Origin: Pseudomonas sp. H3(2019)
Lineage (GTDB): Bacteria; Pseudomonadota; Gammaproteobacteria; Pseudomonadales; Pseudomonadaceae
Direction: 5' to 3'
DNA length: 64,000 nucleotides
Assembly: GCF_007713465.1 (NCBI RefSeq)
Contig: NZ_VMSG01000008.1
Location: forward strand, 1 to 64,000
Shown here: positions 41,512 through 50,213 of the stretch, one piece after another
Numbering within the stretch: position 1 is the stretch's first letter
Layout of the letters: each line of letters starts with the position of its first letter
The notes under the pieces: generated by a model
What the model saw: only the letters and a program-made list of their open reading frames with translations
Databases searched by the model: none
What the model was told of the DNA's origin: nothing
Translations under genes and position numbers: made by a program

Positions 41512-43665
41512 ATGGAGTCGAACGCACGAAGCGAGGGTGAAGTTTTTGCCGATTTAGCGAAGCTAACGGCTTCGCCGGGCTACGTCCATGCCATTGCGCA
41601 AATTTGTCATCGCGACAACCTGGTGATTTACAGCAAGGAACTGAAATCGTCCGATATGGGGCAGATGTTCGGTTACAGCCGCCTCATTAGGACTGAGGTC
41701 ACCACACTGATCGGTCTAATGATGCGCCAGCGACTGGATACATCGATACCATCAGCTGACACTGTTAAAACCTATGTGGCGCGTACCGATGAGCTGATGG
41801 AAGAGCTGCATCGCGCCTTGGCCCGTCCGATGCATACCGCATTTATGTCGCCCCAACATGCTGGCAAAAAAGCGGACGACATCTGGCATGGGGAGGTTAT
41901 GCGTGAGCCAATTTTCTATGGTGCCGAGTCTGCGTATAGCTTCCAGTACCGTGACCTGCTTCCTGAAAAGTATGGTGCCGATGACGTATGGCTGACAGAG
42001 AACGTGGGATTCTCCATTACCCAAGCTCAGACCATAGCCCGAGCTATGTGTGTGCTGATGGACGTTCGGTCCACTCAGATGTTTGCCAAGGTCAAAGCGG
42101 CAAAGCTGACGTCTGAAACTTGGCTACCTGTCTTCGAGTATTCCCCTGATGAAATCGCGCATCGTAGCGGTGAAGACCTGCGGGTTGTTGAAGCGTTTCT
42201 GAATACCTTCACGATGACGAGCGACAACAGCCAATTCAAGGCCATCGGGGATTTTAACTCGGTCGCAGCGACGCCGCTGATACCAACTGGTCGGGGAACT
42301 GTTTTGCTCTTCCAGCATTACGCCATTTACGAAGCACTGTACGAGTCTCCCTTTTACTGGATGTGGGCAGATAAAGGATACAGGCCGACTGCTATGGCGA
42401 ATCGCGGCGTGTTCACAGAGAAGTATTCTGCAAGCAGGCTGGCAGCAGTCTTTGGACATTCGAACGTCCATACGAATGTCAACCTTTATCAGGGAAAGGA
42501 TATCGTCGGAGAAGCCGATGTGCTGGTGGTCTTCGGTGACCGCATCATAATCGTTCAGGCGAAGGCAAAAAAATTAACGCTGGAGGCGCGCAAGGGGAAC
42601 GATGGGCAACTGAGGTCTGACTTCGCAGCCGCCATTCAAAAAGCCTACGACCAAGGGTGGGAATGTGCCAACACCATTGTGGCGGGTGGGTGCCGTTTGG
42701 AAAATGACCAAGGACACGAAGTCTCGCTGCCTCAGGCAGTCAAAGAGGTCTATCTGTTCTGTATTGTCTCTGATCACTACCCAGCTTTAGCATTCCAAGC
42801 GCGTCAGTACTTGAAGTACCAAACCACCGACGTCATTCGAACGCCGTTCGTAATGGATGTGTTCCTACTCGATGCGATGACCGAAATGCTGTCTACACCA
42901 CTGCGGCTATTGAGTTACATCCGTATGCGGGTAGCCGTTGTTGAGCAAATATCTTTGAGCCATGAGCTCACGGCGCTGGCCTACCATCTGAGCCGCAACC
43001 TATGGCTTGATGACAATTACGACATAGTCATGCTCGAAGACTCGATTGCGGTCGACCTTGATACTGCCATGACGGTGCGCAGGGAAGGCATTGCCGGCGA
43101 ACGAACACCTCCCGGGATTCTTACCCGAATGGCTGGAACCTTTTATGAGCGGCTCATCGCCCAAGTTGAAGAGCAGGCGGATCCCGCGACGCTTGAGCTT
43201 GGTTTCATGCTGCTCTCCATGAGTGAAGATTCCAGTCGAAACGTGCACCAAGGCCTTGAGGTCATCACTAAGCAGGCTCAATTTGACGGACACCGTCATG
43301 ACTTTAGTCTCGGCCTCAAAGGCGGCGTCACTGGAGTCTGCTTCCATTGCAACCCAGTACCATCACCGGAGGCTGTAGCAACGCTCGGATTTCACTGTGA
43401 AAAGCGCAAGTATGCGCAGCGTGCCCAAACATGGTTCGGTGTGTCGTTAAACCCCAAAGGCGATATTCAATTTGGGGTGACGCTGGATTTCCCTTGGTCG
43501 CCGTCAGAAAAAATGGAGCAACTTACGAAGGGTATGAAGAAGGGAATTCCAGTCGCTTCAGAGCTCAGGAGTTTCGCAAGCTCGGCGCGCTCGCAGAAGG
43601 TCGGACGCAACGATCTATGTCCGTGCGGAAGCGGTAGCAAACTCAAGAGATGCTGTATGCCGTAG
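41512..43665 (+). CDS. SEC-C motif protein with a PD-(D/E)XK nuclease-like segment
   Basis: A 717-residue protein. Around residue 340, NVNLYQGKDIVGEADVLVVFGDRIIIVQAKAKKLT looks like the core of a PD-(D/E)XK/NERD-type nuclease (E-x-D ... Q-x-K). The C-terminus VGRNDLCPCGSGSKLKRCCMP is a complete SEC-C zinc motif. The rest is mostly helical and unrecognised. The start at 41512 is preceded by a perfect AAGGAGG at 41498-41504. It lies alone, divergent from pilL. Nuclease plus SEC-C combinations often occur in defence or stress islands; no direct evidence of activity. Confidence 0.72.
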   Translation: MESNARSEGEVFADLAKLTASPGYVHAIAQICHRDNLVIYSKELKSSDMGQMFGYSRLIRTEVTTLIGLMMRQRLDTSIPSADTVKTYVARTDELMEELHRALARPMHTAFMSPQHAGKKADDIWHGEVMREPIFYGAESAYSFQYRDLLPEKYGADDVWLTENVGFSITQAQTIARAMCVLMDVRSTQMFAKVKAAKLTSETWLPVFEYSPDEIAHRSGEDLRVVEAFLNTFTMTSDNSQFKAIGDFNSVAATPLIPTGRGTVLLFQHYAIYEALYESPFYWMWADKGYRPTAMANRGVFTEKYSASRLAAVFGHSNVHTNVNLYQGKDIVGEADVLVVFGDRIIIVQAKAKKLTLEARKGNDGQLRSDFAAAIQKAYDQGWECANTIVAGGCRLENDQGHEVSLPQAVKEVYLFCIVSDHYPALAFQARQYLKYQTTDVIRTPFVMDVFLLDAMTEMLSTPLRLLSYIRMRVAVVEQISLSHELTALAYHLSRNLWLDDNYDIVMLEDSIAVDLDTAMTVRREGIAGERTPPGILTRMAGTFYERLIAQVEEQADPATLELGFMLLSMSEDSSRNVHQGLEVITKQAQFDGHRHDFSLGLKGGVTGVCFHCNPVPSPEAVATLGFHCEKRKYAQRAQTWFGVSLNPKGDIQFGVTLDFPWSPSEKMEQLTKGMKKGIPVASELRSFASSARSQKVGRNDLCPCGSGSKLKRCCMP

Positions 43666-43823
43666 CTCGTGGCGGAGATTTCTGCAATGCACTACCGCTA
43701 GACCTCAATGTAAATTTGCATCGCACCTCAGAGGGGCACTGCAAAAGTACAGTGAGTTCGGTTGCGCCGATCTGAGTTGTGCAGGCATTCTGACTTCATC
43801 TAAGTCGAGAGAAACAAGGGGGG

Positions 43824-44192
43824 ATGATGAGTCAGCGTGGAGGATCGGAGAGATTACCGCTGTTTGGAGCAGTGCTCGTTGCGGTAGTAATAGCCATTTG
43901 TGTAGCCGTACTGAAGTTCTCGCAGTTTTTACACCTGGACGTAGAAACCGGAAGCAGTGTGCTATGGAATTTACTACTTGCTTGGGGCCTGCTGTACCTC
44001 GTTGGCCTGGCTACTAGGTTTGGCCTGCGCACATTTTGGCCGCTTGGCCTCGGATTGACATGGTTGGCATTTATGCCTGCATTCGGGATCTGGTTTAACG
44101 AGGATTGGTACGCTTGGGTCAGCTTGTGGTGGGGGAAGTGGGGGGGCTTTGTAGTAATTACTATCTTCGGATGTTGGATCAAATCGCTTTAA
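43824..44192 (+). CDS. Small membrane protein of unknown function (122 aa)
   Basis: Four hydrophobic stretches are seen: LFGAVLVAVVIAICVAVLKFSQF, SSVLWNLLLAWGLLYLVGLATRF, FWPLGLGLTWLAFMPAFGIWF and WGGFVVITIFGCWIKSL. Many Trp residues suggest interfacial helices. A purine-rich CAAGGGGGG lies ahead of the two ATGs. No family is recognised. Its neighbours do not define its role. Confidence 0.55.
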   Translation: MMSQRGGSERLPLFGAVLVAVVIAICVAVLKFSQFLHLDVETGSSVLWNLLLAWGLLYLVGLATRFGLRTFWPLGLGLTWLAFMPAFGIWFNEDWYAWVSLWWGKWGGFVVITIFGCWIKSL

Positions 44193-44401
44193 CGCGCATG
44201 GTCAATGAAGCCTTTGTTTCCCTAAACGTCCACTTTAGCCGGAATCGTTTAAGACGAAGAGTCGGCAGCTTTGCAACTTCAGTCGCAGCACAGCTGCGGC
44301 TGTGCGCAGGCAACAGAAAGTGTTCGAGTGAAAGCGTTATCGAGCAGGGCGGAAGGACCGCGAGCCTTGCCCTCGACTATTGCAAGACAGGATAAAAGTC
44401 A

Positions 44402-44809
44402 GTGCTGAAGGAATTTTTTGATGCCTTGGGCAGAGTCAAATCTCGCCCTTTGCTGGTCGTATTTACCGCGCTAGCAGTTTTGACATTTACTCCGGGGGCC
44501 GGGCCGATCAGGGATCCATTTTCCGTAGCCAGTTTTGCGTTGCCTTTCTTTGTATTTGCGGCCGATGTTGCAGTTGGATCCTGGGTACTTTTCGTTCGTA
44601 AGCTAAATAGCCGTCTTGCCGACCATGATCACGCAAGTTGGGGGCCGGTCTTGGGTGGAACGGCATTAGCTTTCTGCCTGTGCGTGAGCTTCTGGTACGT
44701 GTCCAATTTCCCTGACCCATTCAACCTCAAGCTCTTCGGCAATGTAGTGTTTGTCCGGATGTTAGCCCTGTATCTGTTTGCAATCGAAACCATCAATATT
44801 AATCGTTAA
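44402..44809 (+). CDS. Membrane protein of unknown function (135 aa)
   Basis: GTG start with AGGA about 9 nt upstream. MLKEFFDALGRVKSRPLLVVFTALAVLTFTPGAGP is followed by three more hydrophobic segments (FSVASFALPFFVFAADVAVGSWVLFV, GGTALAFCLCVSFWYVSNF, LFGNVVFVRMLALYLFAIETI). No family is recognised. A 209-bp stretch before it has no gene, only a GCACAGC/GGCTGTGC-type hairpin near 44288-44305. Confidence 0.55.
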   Translation: MLKEFFDALGRVKSRPLLVVFTALAVLTFTPGAGPIRDPFSVASFALPFFVFAADVAVGSWVLFVRKLNSRLADHDHASWGPVLGGTALAFCLCVSFWYVSNFPDPFNLKLFGNVVFVRMLALYLFAIETININR

Positions 44810-44902
44810 GATATCTAACTCGGAAAACTTACGAGCCAAAGTAGATGCGATAAAGGGGGGGAGCCGTAATATTTAGGTACTGATTGAAGAGCCCCCGTAA
44901 AC

Positions 44903-46855
44903 TCACAGAGCGAATGCCAACTCCGCCCGGTTGTTGGCAGCTGCATCAGGCTCGATCAGATCCTGGGTCAGTTGCCGCTTGTCTAGTAGCATTTGCCACA
45001 GCTTCTGGTCGATGGTGTTCTCTACCAGCGGGATCTTCACCACGACCATACGAAGCTGCCCGTTACGGTAAGCGCGATCTTCCGCTTGATCCTGCATGCC
45101 AGGCGTCCATGGGAGACCGAGGAACATCACGTAGTTTGCTGCCGTCAGGTTGTTGCCGGTACCTGCTGCTGATGTGGTTGCTGCGAAGATTCTGGTATCC
45201 GGATCAATCTGGAACTTGTCGATCGCTTTCTGTCGTTTGCCAACTGAGTCGCTACCGACCACGGTGACGCACCCATAACCAGCCTCCTCACAGAGCGTGC
45301 GCAAGGTCCCGACTGTTTCCTTGAACTCGCAGAAGAGAATCACCTTGTCCTCGATGTCTAGCTCGGAAAGCAGCTCCAGCACGACGCGGACTTTCACCTG
45401 TTCCAGTAGCTGACGCAGTGATCCCAGCCTTGCGAGCCCCGACCTATCTTCAAGGCGAATCCGTTCGTACTCACGCCGTTCCTCGTCGGAGAGCTCAACA
45501 GGCAGCGTCTGCCGCTGCTTGCCTTTCAGCCCGGGCAGAACATCTTTGCGCCGGCGGAGCATCCAGTCGCCAATCGCATCTCGCAAGCTCTTGCGGAAAT
45601 CTTGGCTGCCGGCGAACTGTTCGCAGAACTCCTTGAGGGGCAGTTGCCCTACTGGGTGGCCGGAAAGGCGAAGCAGTGTATGCAGTTCTGATTCGCGGTT
45701 GAGGACGGGCGTCCCGGTCAGGAGGTAGCGATTAGGAATCTTGGCTGCGATGTCGAAGCCATGGCGAGTCCATGCTGCCGTGGGCTCTTTCAGACGATGG
45801 GCTTCGTCGATGATCATCACTTCGAAGTGGCCCGCCTGCAGGACGTAGTCCCCTAAGCGTTCGTAGTTGATGATGATCCATTGAGCATCGGTGTCGAACG
45901 CCTGCTGGGTGACCCGAGCCTCGGGATACACCATCTGGATTTCACGTTGCCAGTTGATGATCAGCGTCGACAGTGTGATGACCAGAATGGGTCGATCAAC
46001 AGCGCGTATCGCAGCGGCAATCACTGCCTGACGTGTCTTTCCCAATCCCATGTCATCAGCCAGCAGGGCACTGGTACGCTGAAGCAAATGTTCTATACCT
46101 GCTGGTTGATGGACCATCAGCGAATAGTTCACCAGGGCCTGGGCAATCACGTCCGAAGTGAGTTCGGTTCGCTGAATTGAGGGAACCGCGGCCAAGTACA
46201 CGTCAGTGGATACGTCGTCCGAGGTACTTGCAGCGCGCTCCTGAGCTGGACCACCGAGGCTGATTCGAGTGATCGTTTCAGCGGGTGCGACTGTCCCATC
46301 GCTCAGCAGCTCCTGAACCGTGTCCAGGATCTCGAATTGGTCCTCTGAGAGTCCCATCTCCAGGATGAGATTGCTGCGTACCAGTTCAGAAGTGGCGTCT
46401 ATGCGCCAAGACCGCGAATGACCAAGGAAGATCCCGCGCATGCGCTTTGCGACCGCCACCATCCCGGGGTGGTAATCCCCAGACAGCAGCACTCCGCCTT
46501 GGGCAAGTGGGGCGATCCGGAAGATCAATCCCCAGGTAAATGCTTGCCGATCTGGCGCGCCTTGCGCGGCCTCCAGCTTCTGGCAGAAGGATTGCCAGGT
46601 CTCATCGAATCGACCGTCGCTCAGCTCCACCAGGCGATGGAAAACAAGGTCGAGCCCATCAAGGAGTTTCCCTTTGGGCAAACGCCAGTACCGATGTAGC
46701 GGATGCTCTGAACGACGAATGTAGAAACCGTCATGCTCAAGCAAAAGGCGGTTAGCACCCTCCACAAATTGCAGCTGTAAGCCGAAGTCATAGCCATCGA
46801 ATACAGCTTTACCGAGCAGGGCGGGCGCGCGGTTCATCAGACGAGGTCGATTCAT
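44903..46855 (-). CDS. SNF2-family DEAD/DEAH helicase paired with a PcfJ-like protein
   Basis: A 650-residue SF2 ATPase. After an N-terminal domain unlike the other helicase in this window, it shows motif I ADDMGLGKTRQAVIAAA, motif Ia ITLSTLIINWQREIQ, motif II MIIDEAHRLKEPTA and motif III LTGTPVLNRESELHTLL. The SNF2 C-lobe has AAGTGNNLTAANYVMFLGLPWTPGMQDQAEDRAYRNGQ. The ATG at 46855 overlaps the upstream stop as ATGA, so it is coupled to the PcfJ-like gene. It is distinct from the backbone helicase at 17881 in both domain content and partner. Confidence 0.85.
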   Translation of the reverse strand: MNRPRLMNRAPALLGKAVFDGYDFGLQLQFVEGANRLLLEHDGFYIRRSEHPLHRYWRLPKGKLLDGLDLVFHRLVELSDGRFDETWQSFCQKLEAAQGAPDRQAFTWGLIFRIAPLAQGGVLLSGDYHPGMVAVAKRMRGIFLGHSRSWRIDATSELVRSNLILEMGLSEDQFEILDTVQELLSDGTVAPAETITRISLGGPAQERAASTSDDVSTDVYLAAVPSIQRTELTSDVIAQALVNYSLMVHQPAGIEHLLQRTSALLADDMGLGKTRQAVIAAAIRAVDRPILVITLSTLIINWQREIQMVYPEARVTQQAFDTDAQWIIINYERLGDYVLQAGHFEVMIIDEAHRLKEPTAAWTRHGFDIAAKIPNRYLLTGTPVLNRESELHTLLRLSGHPVGQLPLKEFCEQFAGSQDFRKSLRDAIGDWMLRRRKDVLPGLKGKQRQTLPVELSDEERREYERIRLEDRSGLARLGSLRQLLEQVKVRVVLELLSELDIEDKVILFCEFKETVGTLRTLCEEAGYGCVTVVGSDSVGKRQKAIDKFQIDPDTRIFAATTSAAGTGNNLTAANYVMFLGLPWTPGMQDQAEDRAYRNGQLRMVVVKIPLVENTIDQKLWQMLLDKRQLTQDLIEPDAAANNRAELAFAL

Positions 46856-48765
46856 GCTTGTGTCAGCCGCTGGATGACCCATTGGGCAACTGCTTGGCGA
46901 TGCCTTTTTTGGCGCCCCATGTTTGCAAACCGAGCAAGTGAACTTGTCATATCCGGCCAATCCAACCCGCTGGGTAGTTCTCCGGTTCTGACCCTACCCA
47001 AGAACCACTCGTAAGCTTTATGGGCTTGGGAGGTTGTCGCAGGTGGAATGTTTCCGCGTCCTCTCAGTTGCACGGTCGTCAGGTTTCGAGGAGTCCACTT
47101 TGCAACTGGCGCGGATGTGGTGCGTCTTTCAAGAATGACTTCTGCCGAGGCCAACGATTGGCCGTTTAGCCGCACAGAAAATAATCGGCAAGCACCGAGA
47201 TAGGCGCGGTAGTCGTAACCGTCAATGCAATGGCCGAGCGCGCAATGCTCTTCCCACAGATCCAAGGGACATTTGAGCTCGACAATTTGAAGGCCGTTGG
47301 GGCAGTCAATTGTCGTCTCATTGATCAACAACGATGGCCATGTTGTTTTCTCGTCTGACCCGAGTAGGAAGGAAAACTCTGTATCGAGCTGTGTCCGGAT
47401 GTCGATCAGCGCTAAGTGGAAGTCATCAATAAGCCGGCCAATCTGATGGTAGGTACTGCTCAGTACAAAAGTTTCCAGCAGCTTTTTTGCTGCTGTTGTG
47501 TCATCGACGTGATGTCGAGATACATGCTCGAACAACTCACGCAGATCCGTAATTCGTGCAGCTATGTTCGTCCACGCCTTATCCGCCCAATCAGTCGGGC
47601 AGCCCGTGAATAAACGATTGAGGTCGATATCACGCTGGGTCAGTTGCCAGGGCAGTTTGTCCCAGATGGTGAAGAAGGACTTCCATTGCTGTTTGACCAG
47701 CGGTCTTCTGTTTCCGGTTGCTGCGCCTGCCAGCATGGCATTCCAGCCAGTCGCTCGGCCCTCTCGCTCGAAATGGGTAAGGGCACTACCAATGTGGAAG
47801 GGGCGTTGCTGCCCGATGAATCGAATCGACGAAAGCGGAACTTCGAGCATCCATGCCAACACCTGGTTAAGGGGCAAACCGGAGTCGGCGGTGGCTCCCA
47901 GGATGTCATACCCGGTGCCTAGCAAGTCTTCATCCTCATGTGCAGGCGGCGTCGGGTTCAGCTCAGCCCAAGGTGATGCCTTGGCGCCTCGAAAATCCTC
48001 CATCGGCCACGGTGTGGATTCCGCCATCACGAGTAAAGGAATTAACACTGGCTGGGCCTTCAGTGCCTGCAAGCGACGTTGTCGGTTGCCATCAGCCAAC
48101 CAGTTGTAAAGCTCGGCGGCGGGACAGCGAGCAGATCGAATAGCGTGCAGGAGTTCCTGATCGAGGTGACGGCAGAAATTTTTCAAGACTCCGCCAATCT
48201 GTGACAGGTAAAAACGGTTTCGGGTACCGAAGTAGCGGTTGTTTCTGCCTATCGGACGGACGTCCAGCCCCCGGCTAAGCTTTCCTAGGTCGGCGCTAGA
48301 CATTGCCTGTGCGATTTCACGGGCGCGCTTGCTGAAGGAGGTGAGGATTGGAGGCTCGCTCCAGTATCCCATGCGGCTCAGCAGTTTCTCTGCGGCAGCA
48401 GGGGAGGGCTTGAAAAGAGGGGTACGGTGTGCGGAGACGCATTTGCAGGCTTTGATTGAACGACCATCGAAGTATTGGAGCAGGTCACCAAACCGGGCCA
48501 GAACACGGTTGTTTTGTGCGCCGTCCTGCTCAAACACAACGCTCCAGCAGCGCGTGTTCGAGGTCGAGCGCAGATAGTGTCGTAAGAACGCTGCGTGCTG
48601 AGCCGGAGGTATCTTGAAATGCTCAGCCCAGGTGTTGGCAACGGCTAGATGTTGCTCCGAATAGATCCGTAAAGTTGGATCAAGCGTGCCGGAAGTTACG
48701 GTTGGGATTTTCTCCAGTGCTGCCACGCGGCATCTCCTCTGTCTGCGCGCAACACTGTCGATCAA
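46852..48765 (-). CDS. PcfJ-like domain protein
   Basis: A 637-residue protein. Near residues 520-550, LKCPLDLWEEHCALGHCIDGYDYRAYLGACRLFSVRLNGQSLASAEV gives the PcfJ signature (L..W...LGHC...Y....G....FS). PcfJ was named on the conjugative plasmid pCF10, where its role is unknown; PcfJ-like proteins recur in mobile elements. The N-terminal region (LAVANTWAEHFKIPPAQHAAFLRHYLRSTSNTRCWSVVF) is unrecognised. The gene ends overlapping the SNF2 helicase start, so the pair is one unit. A start further downstream cannot be excluded. Confidence 0.72.
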   Translation of the reverse strand: MIDSVARRQRRCRVAALEKIPTVTSGTLDPTLRIYSEQHLAVANTWAEHFKIPPAQHAAFLRHYLRSTSNTRCWSVVFEQDGAQNNRVLARFGDLLQYFDGRSIKACKCVSAHRTPLFKPSPAAAEKLLSRMGYWSEPPILTSFSKRAREIAQAMSSADLGKLSRGLDVRPIGRNNRYFGTRNRFYLSQIGGVLKNFCRHLDQELLHAIRSARCPAAELYNWLADGNRQRRLQALKAQPVLIPLLVMAESTPWPMEDFRGAKASPWAELNPTPPAHEDEDLLGTGYDILGATADSGLPLNQVLAWMLEVPLSSIRFIGQQRPFHIGSALTHFEREGRATGWNAMLAGAATGNRRPLVKQQWKSFFTIWDKLPWQLTQRDIDLNRLFTGCPTDWADKAWTNIAARITDLRELFEHVSRHHVDDTTAAKKLLETFVLSSTYHQIGRLIDDFHLALIDIRTQLDTEFSFLLGSDEKTTWPSLLINETTIDCPNGLQIVELKCPLDLWEEHCALGHCIDGYDYRAYLGACRLFSVRLNGQSLASAEVILERRTTSAPVAKWTPRNLTTVQLRGRGNIPPATTSQAHKAYEWFLGRVRTGELPSGLDWPDMTSSLARFANMGRQKRHRQAVAQWVIQRLTQA

Positions 48766-48836
48766 GGTAATCTCTACGTTCTATGGCAAATAGGCTCTCG
48801 AGGGGGAGTAGTATTTTCAGTCGAGTCTTCCAAGTA

Positions 48837-50024
48837 TCAGACTGAAGAAAAGTCGTCCTCTATCTCGTCTAAAAGCCCATCTTTGATCTGCTTGTCAATG
48901 TGCCGGACGGCGGCGTCGACTGCATCTACGAGTTGGCGGGCATCCTCCATGTTCATTTTATGGTTATCGCCCTGGAGCGACTTTCCATTGCGGTGAACGA
49001 TGTCATGGCGGATGGAGACTGCTCTCACCAGCTTGTCCATATGAGGTTTGGATATCTCAGTCAGGAGTACGTTTTTGTAGAGTTTTTGGACACTCACGAT
49101 GCTGTGAAAACTTTCCTCATCGATGACTTTCGTGATGAACGAGTCCAAGCTTTCAAGTCGTGTGTAGATGTTGCAAAGATCAAGCTGGTTTCCCTTGAAT
49201 TTTCCATGGTTCTCTACGAACCTGCGTTTGATCGCTGGCTTCACAAATACCTGCTTGCGCAGTGTGTCAGAAAGGTACGTTTCCATCGCTGTGATGACAG
49301 ATGCATATAGCATTCGTGCCAAAGGTTCGTTGGTTGGAGCTAGCAGCGCCAAAGACATGACTTCTTCAAGCGAAGATTTGAAAAGTGCGTAGAAGGAGGT
49401 GAACTCCTGCTGAGACTCCACTAGGTCATCAAAGGCGTCTGTCCAGCCTCCGCTGATTAAAGCGCTTATATCCAGTTCGCACTTGACGTCCTTTGGAAGC
49501 ACTTCTAGCAAAGCAATCGCGTACCCTTCAGGGGATTGGCATGGGAAGTGGTGACCGCCCGCACCGGGGTGGTCGCTAAAATAGTACCCCTCTACGCTCA
49601 ACATGAAATTAAGCAGTGGATCTCCGAACTCTTTGTCGGGCTGCCCAAAGTCCCCAGGCTCAAGCTCTTCATCACGAATTCGGCGAAGCCTTGTAAGCCA
49701 GTCGGATAAGGTAGAGCTCTCTAACACGGGGAGGAAAGTTTTGGCTTTGCTGTCAGGATCAATGGCAATCATGTCCAAGCAGTCTTTCTTCATTTGAGCA
49801 AGCTGCTGATCAAACTCAAGTCGCAGGCTTGCAATGTTATGGCCATCCAGTTCCAACCGGCGCCTAAGTGTCTCACCCGACATTACAAATTTGTAGGTTG
49901 GTTCATCCGTGTCCGAGCCCTTCACAATGACACGCTCCGACTTACGGAAGTACCACATATAGAAGTGGTTCTGAGTCTCTATGATGCTCATTCCACCCAA
50001 TTCAATGGCTGCCCAACTCGACAT
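48837..50024 (-). CDS. HEPN/Toprim-associated domain protein
   Basis: A 395-residue protein. The start MSSWAAIELGGMSIIETQNHFYMWYFRKSERVIV resembles the HEPN/Toprim-associated N-terminal domain. The C-terminal helical domain ends LVRAVSIRHDIVHRNGKSLQG, where Arg339 and His344 form the Rx4H motif of RiboL-PSP-HEPN-type ribonucleases. ATG 50024 has AAGGA ahead. It is a single-gene unit between the PcfJ/helicase pair and the topoisomerase gene. An RNA-cleaving defence or stress role is inferred from the HEPN motif, not demonstrated. Confidence 0.75.
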   Translation of the reverse strand: MSSWAAIELGGMSIIETQNHFYMWYFRKSERVIVKGSDTDEPTYKFVMSGETLRRRLELDGHNIASLRLEFDQQLAQMKKDCLDMIAIDPDSKAKTFLPVLESSTLSDWLTRLRRIRDEELEPGDFGQPDKEFGDPLLNFMLSVEGYYFSDHPGAGGHHFPCQSPEGYAIALLEVLPKDVKCELDISALISGGWTDAFDDLVESQQEFTSFYALFKSSLEEVMSLALLAPTNEPLARMLYASVITAMETYLSDTLRKQVFVKPAIKRRFVENHGKFKGNQLDLCNIYTRLESLDSFITKVIDEESFHSIVSVQKLYKNVLLTEISKPHMDKLVRAVSIRHDIVHRNGKSLQGDNHKMNMEDARQLVDAVDAAVRHIDKQIKDGLLDEIEDDFSSV

Positions 50025-50184
50025 TGCTAATCCTTCTGCTCGATGAGGAAGGGCTCAAGAACTCTGTAGATGCCCTTGCAGTTCCTTCCTGTGAATCACA
50101 AAACCATAGTTGATGATGTCATAGGCTTTTCAGAGTTTGGTTTTTTCCTAGGTTCCATTTCTGCCTCTGAGGGCATGCGTGGCA

Positions 50185-50205
50185 GGTGTTGCGGCCCGCA
50201 ACACC
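50185..50205. promoter_or_regulatory. ICE palindrome TGTTGCGGCCCGCAACA, site 1
   Basis: Contains the 17-bp palindrome TGTTGCGGCCCGCAACA at 50187-50203 with extra flanking GG/CC, giving a 21-bp near-perfect palindrome. It lies between the topoisomerase stop and the HEPN/Toprim gene, about 160 bp upstream of the latter's ATG. One of four such sites in the window. Confidence 0.7.
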
Positions 50206-50213
50206 TTCAGCGA

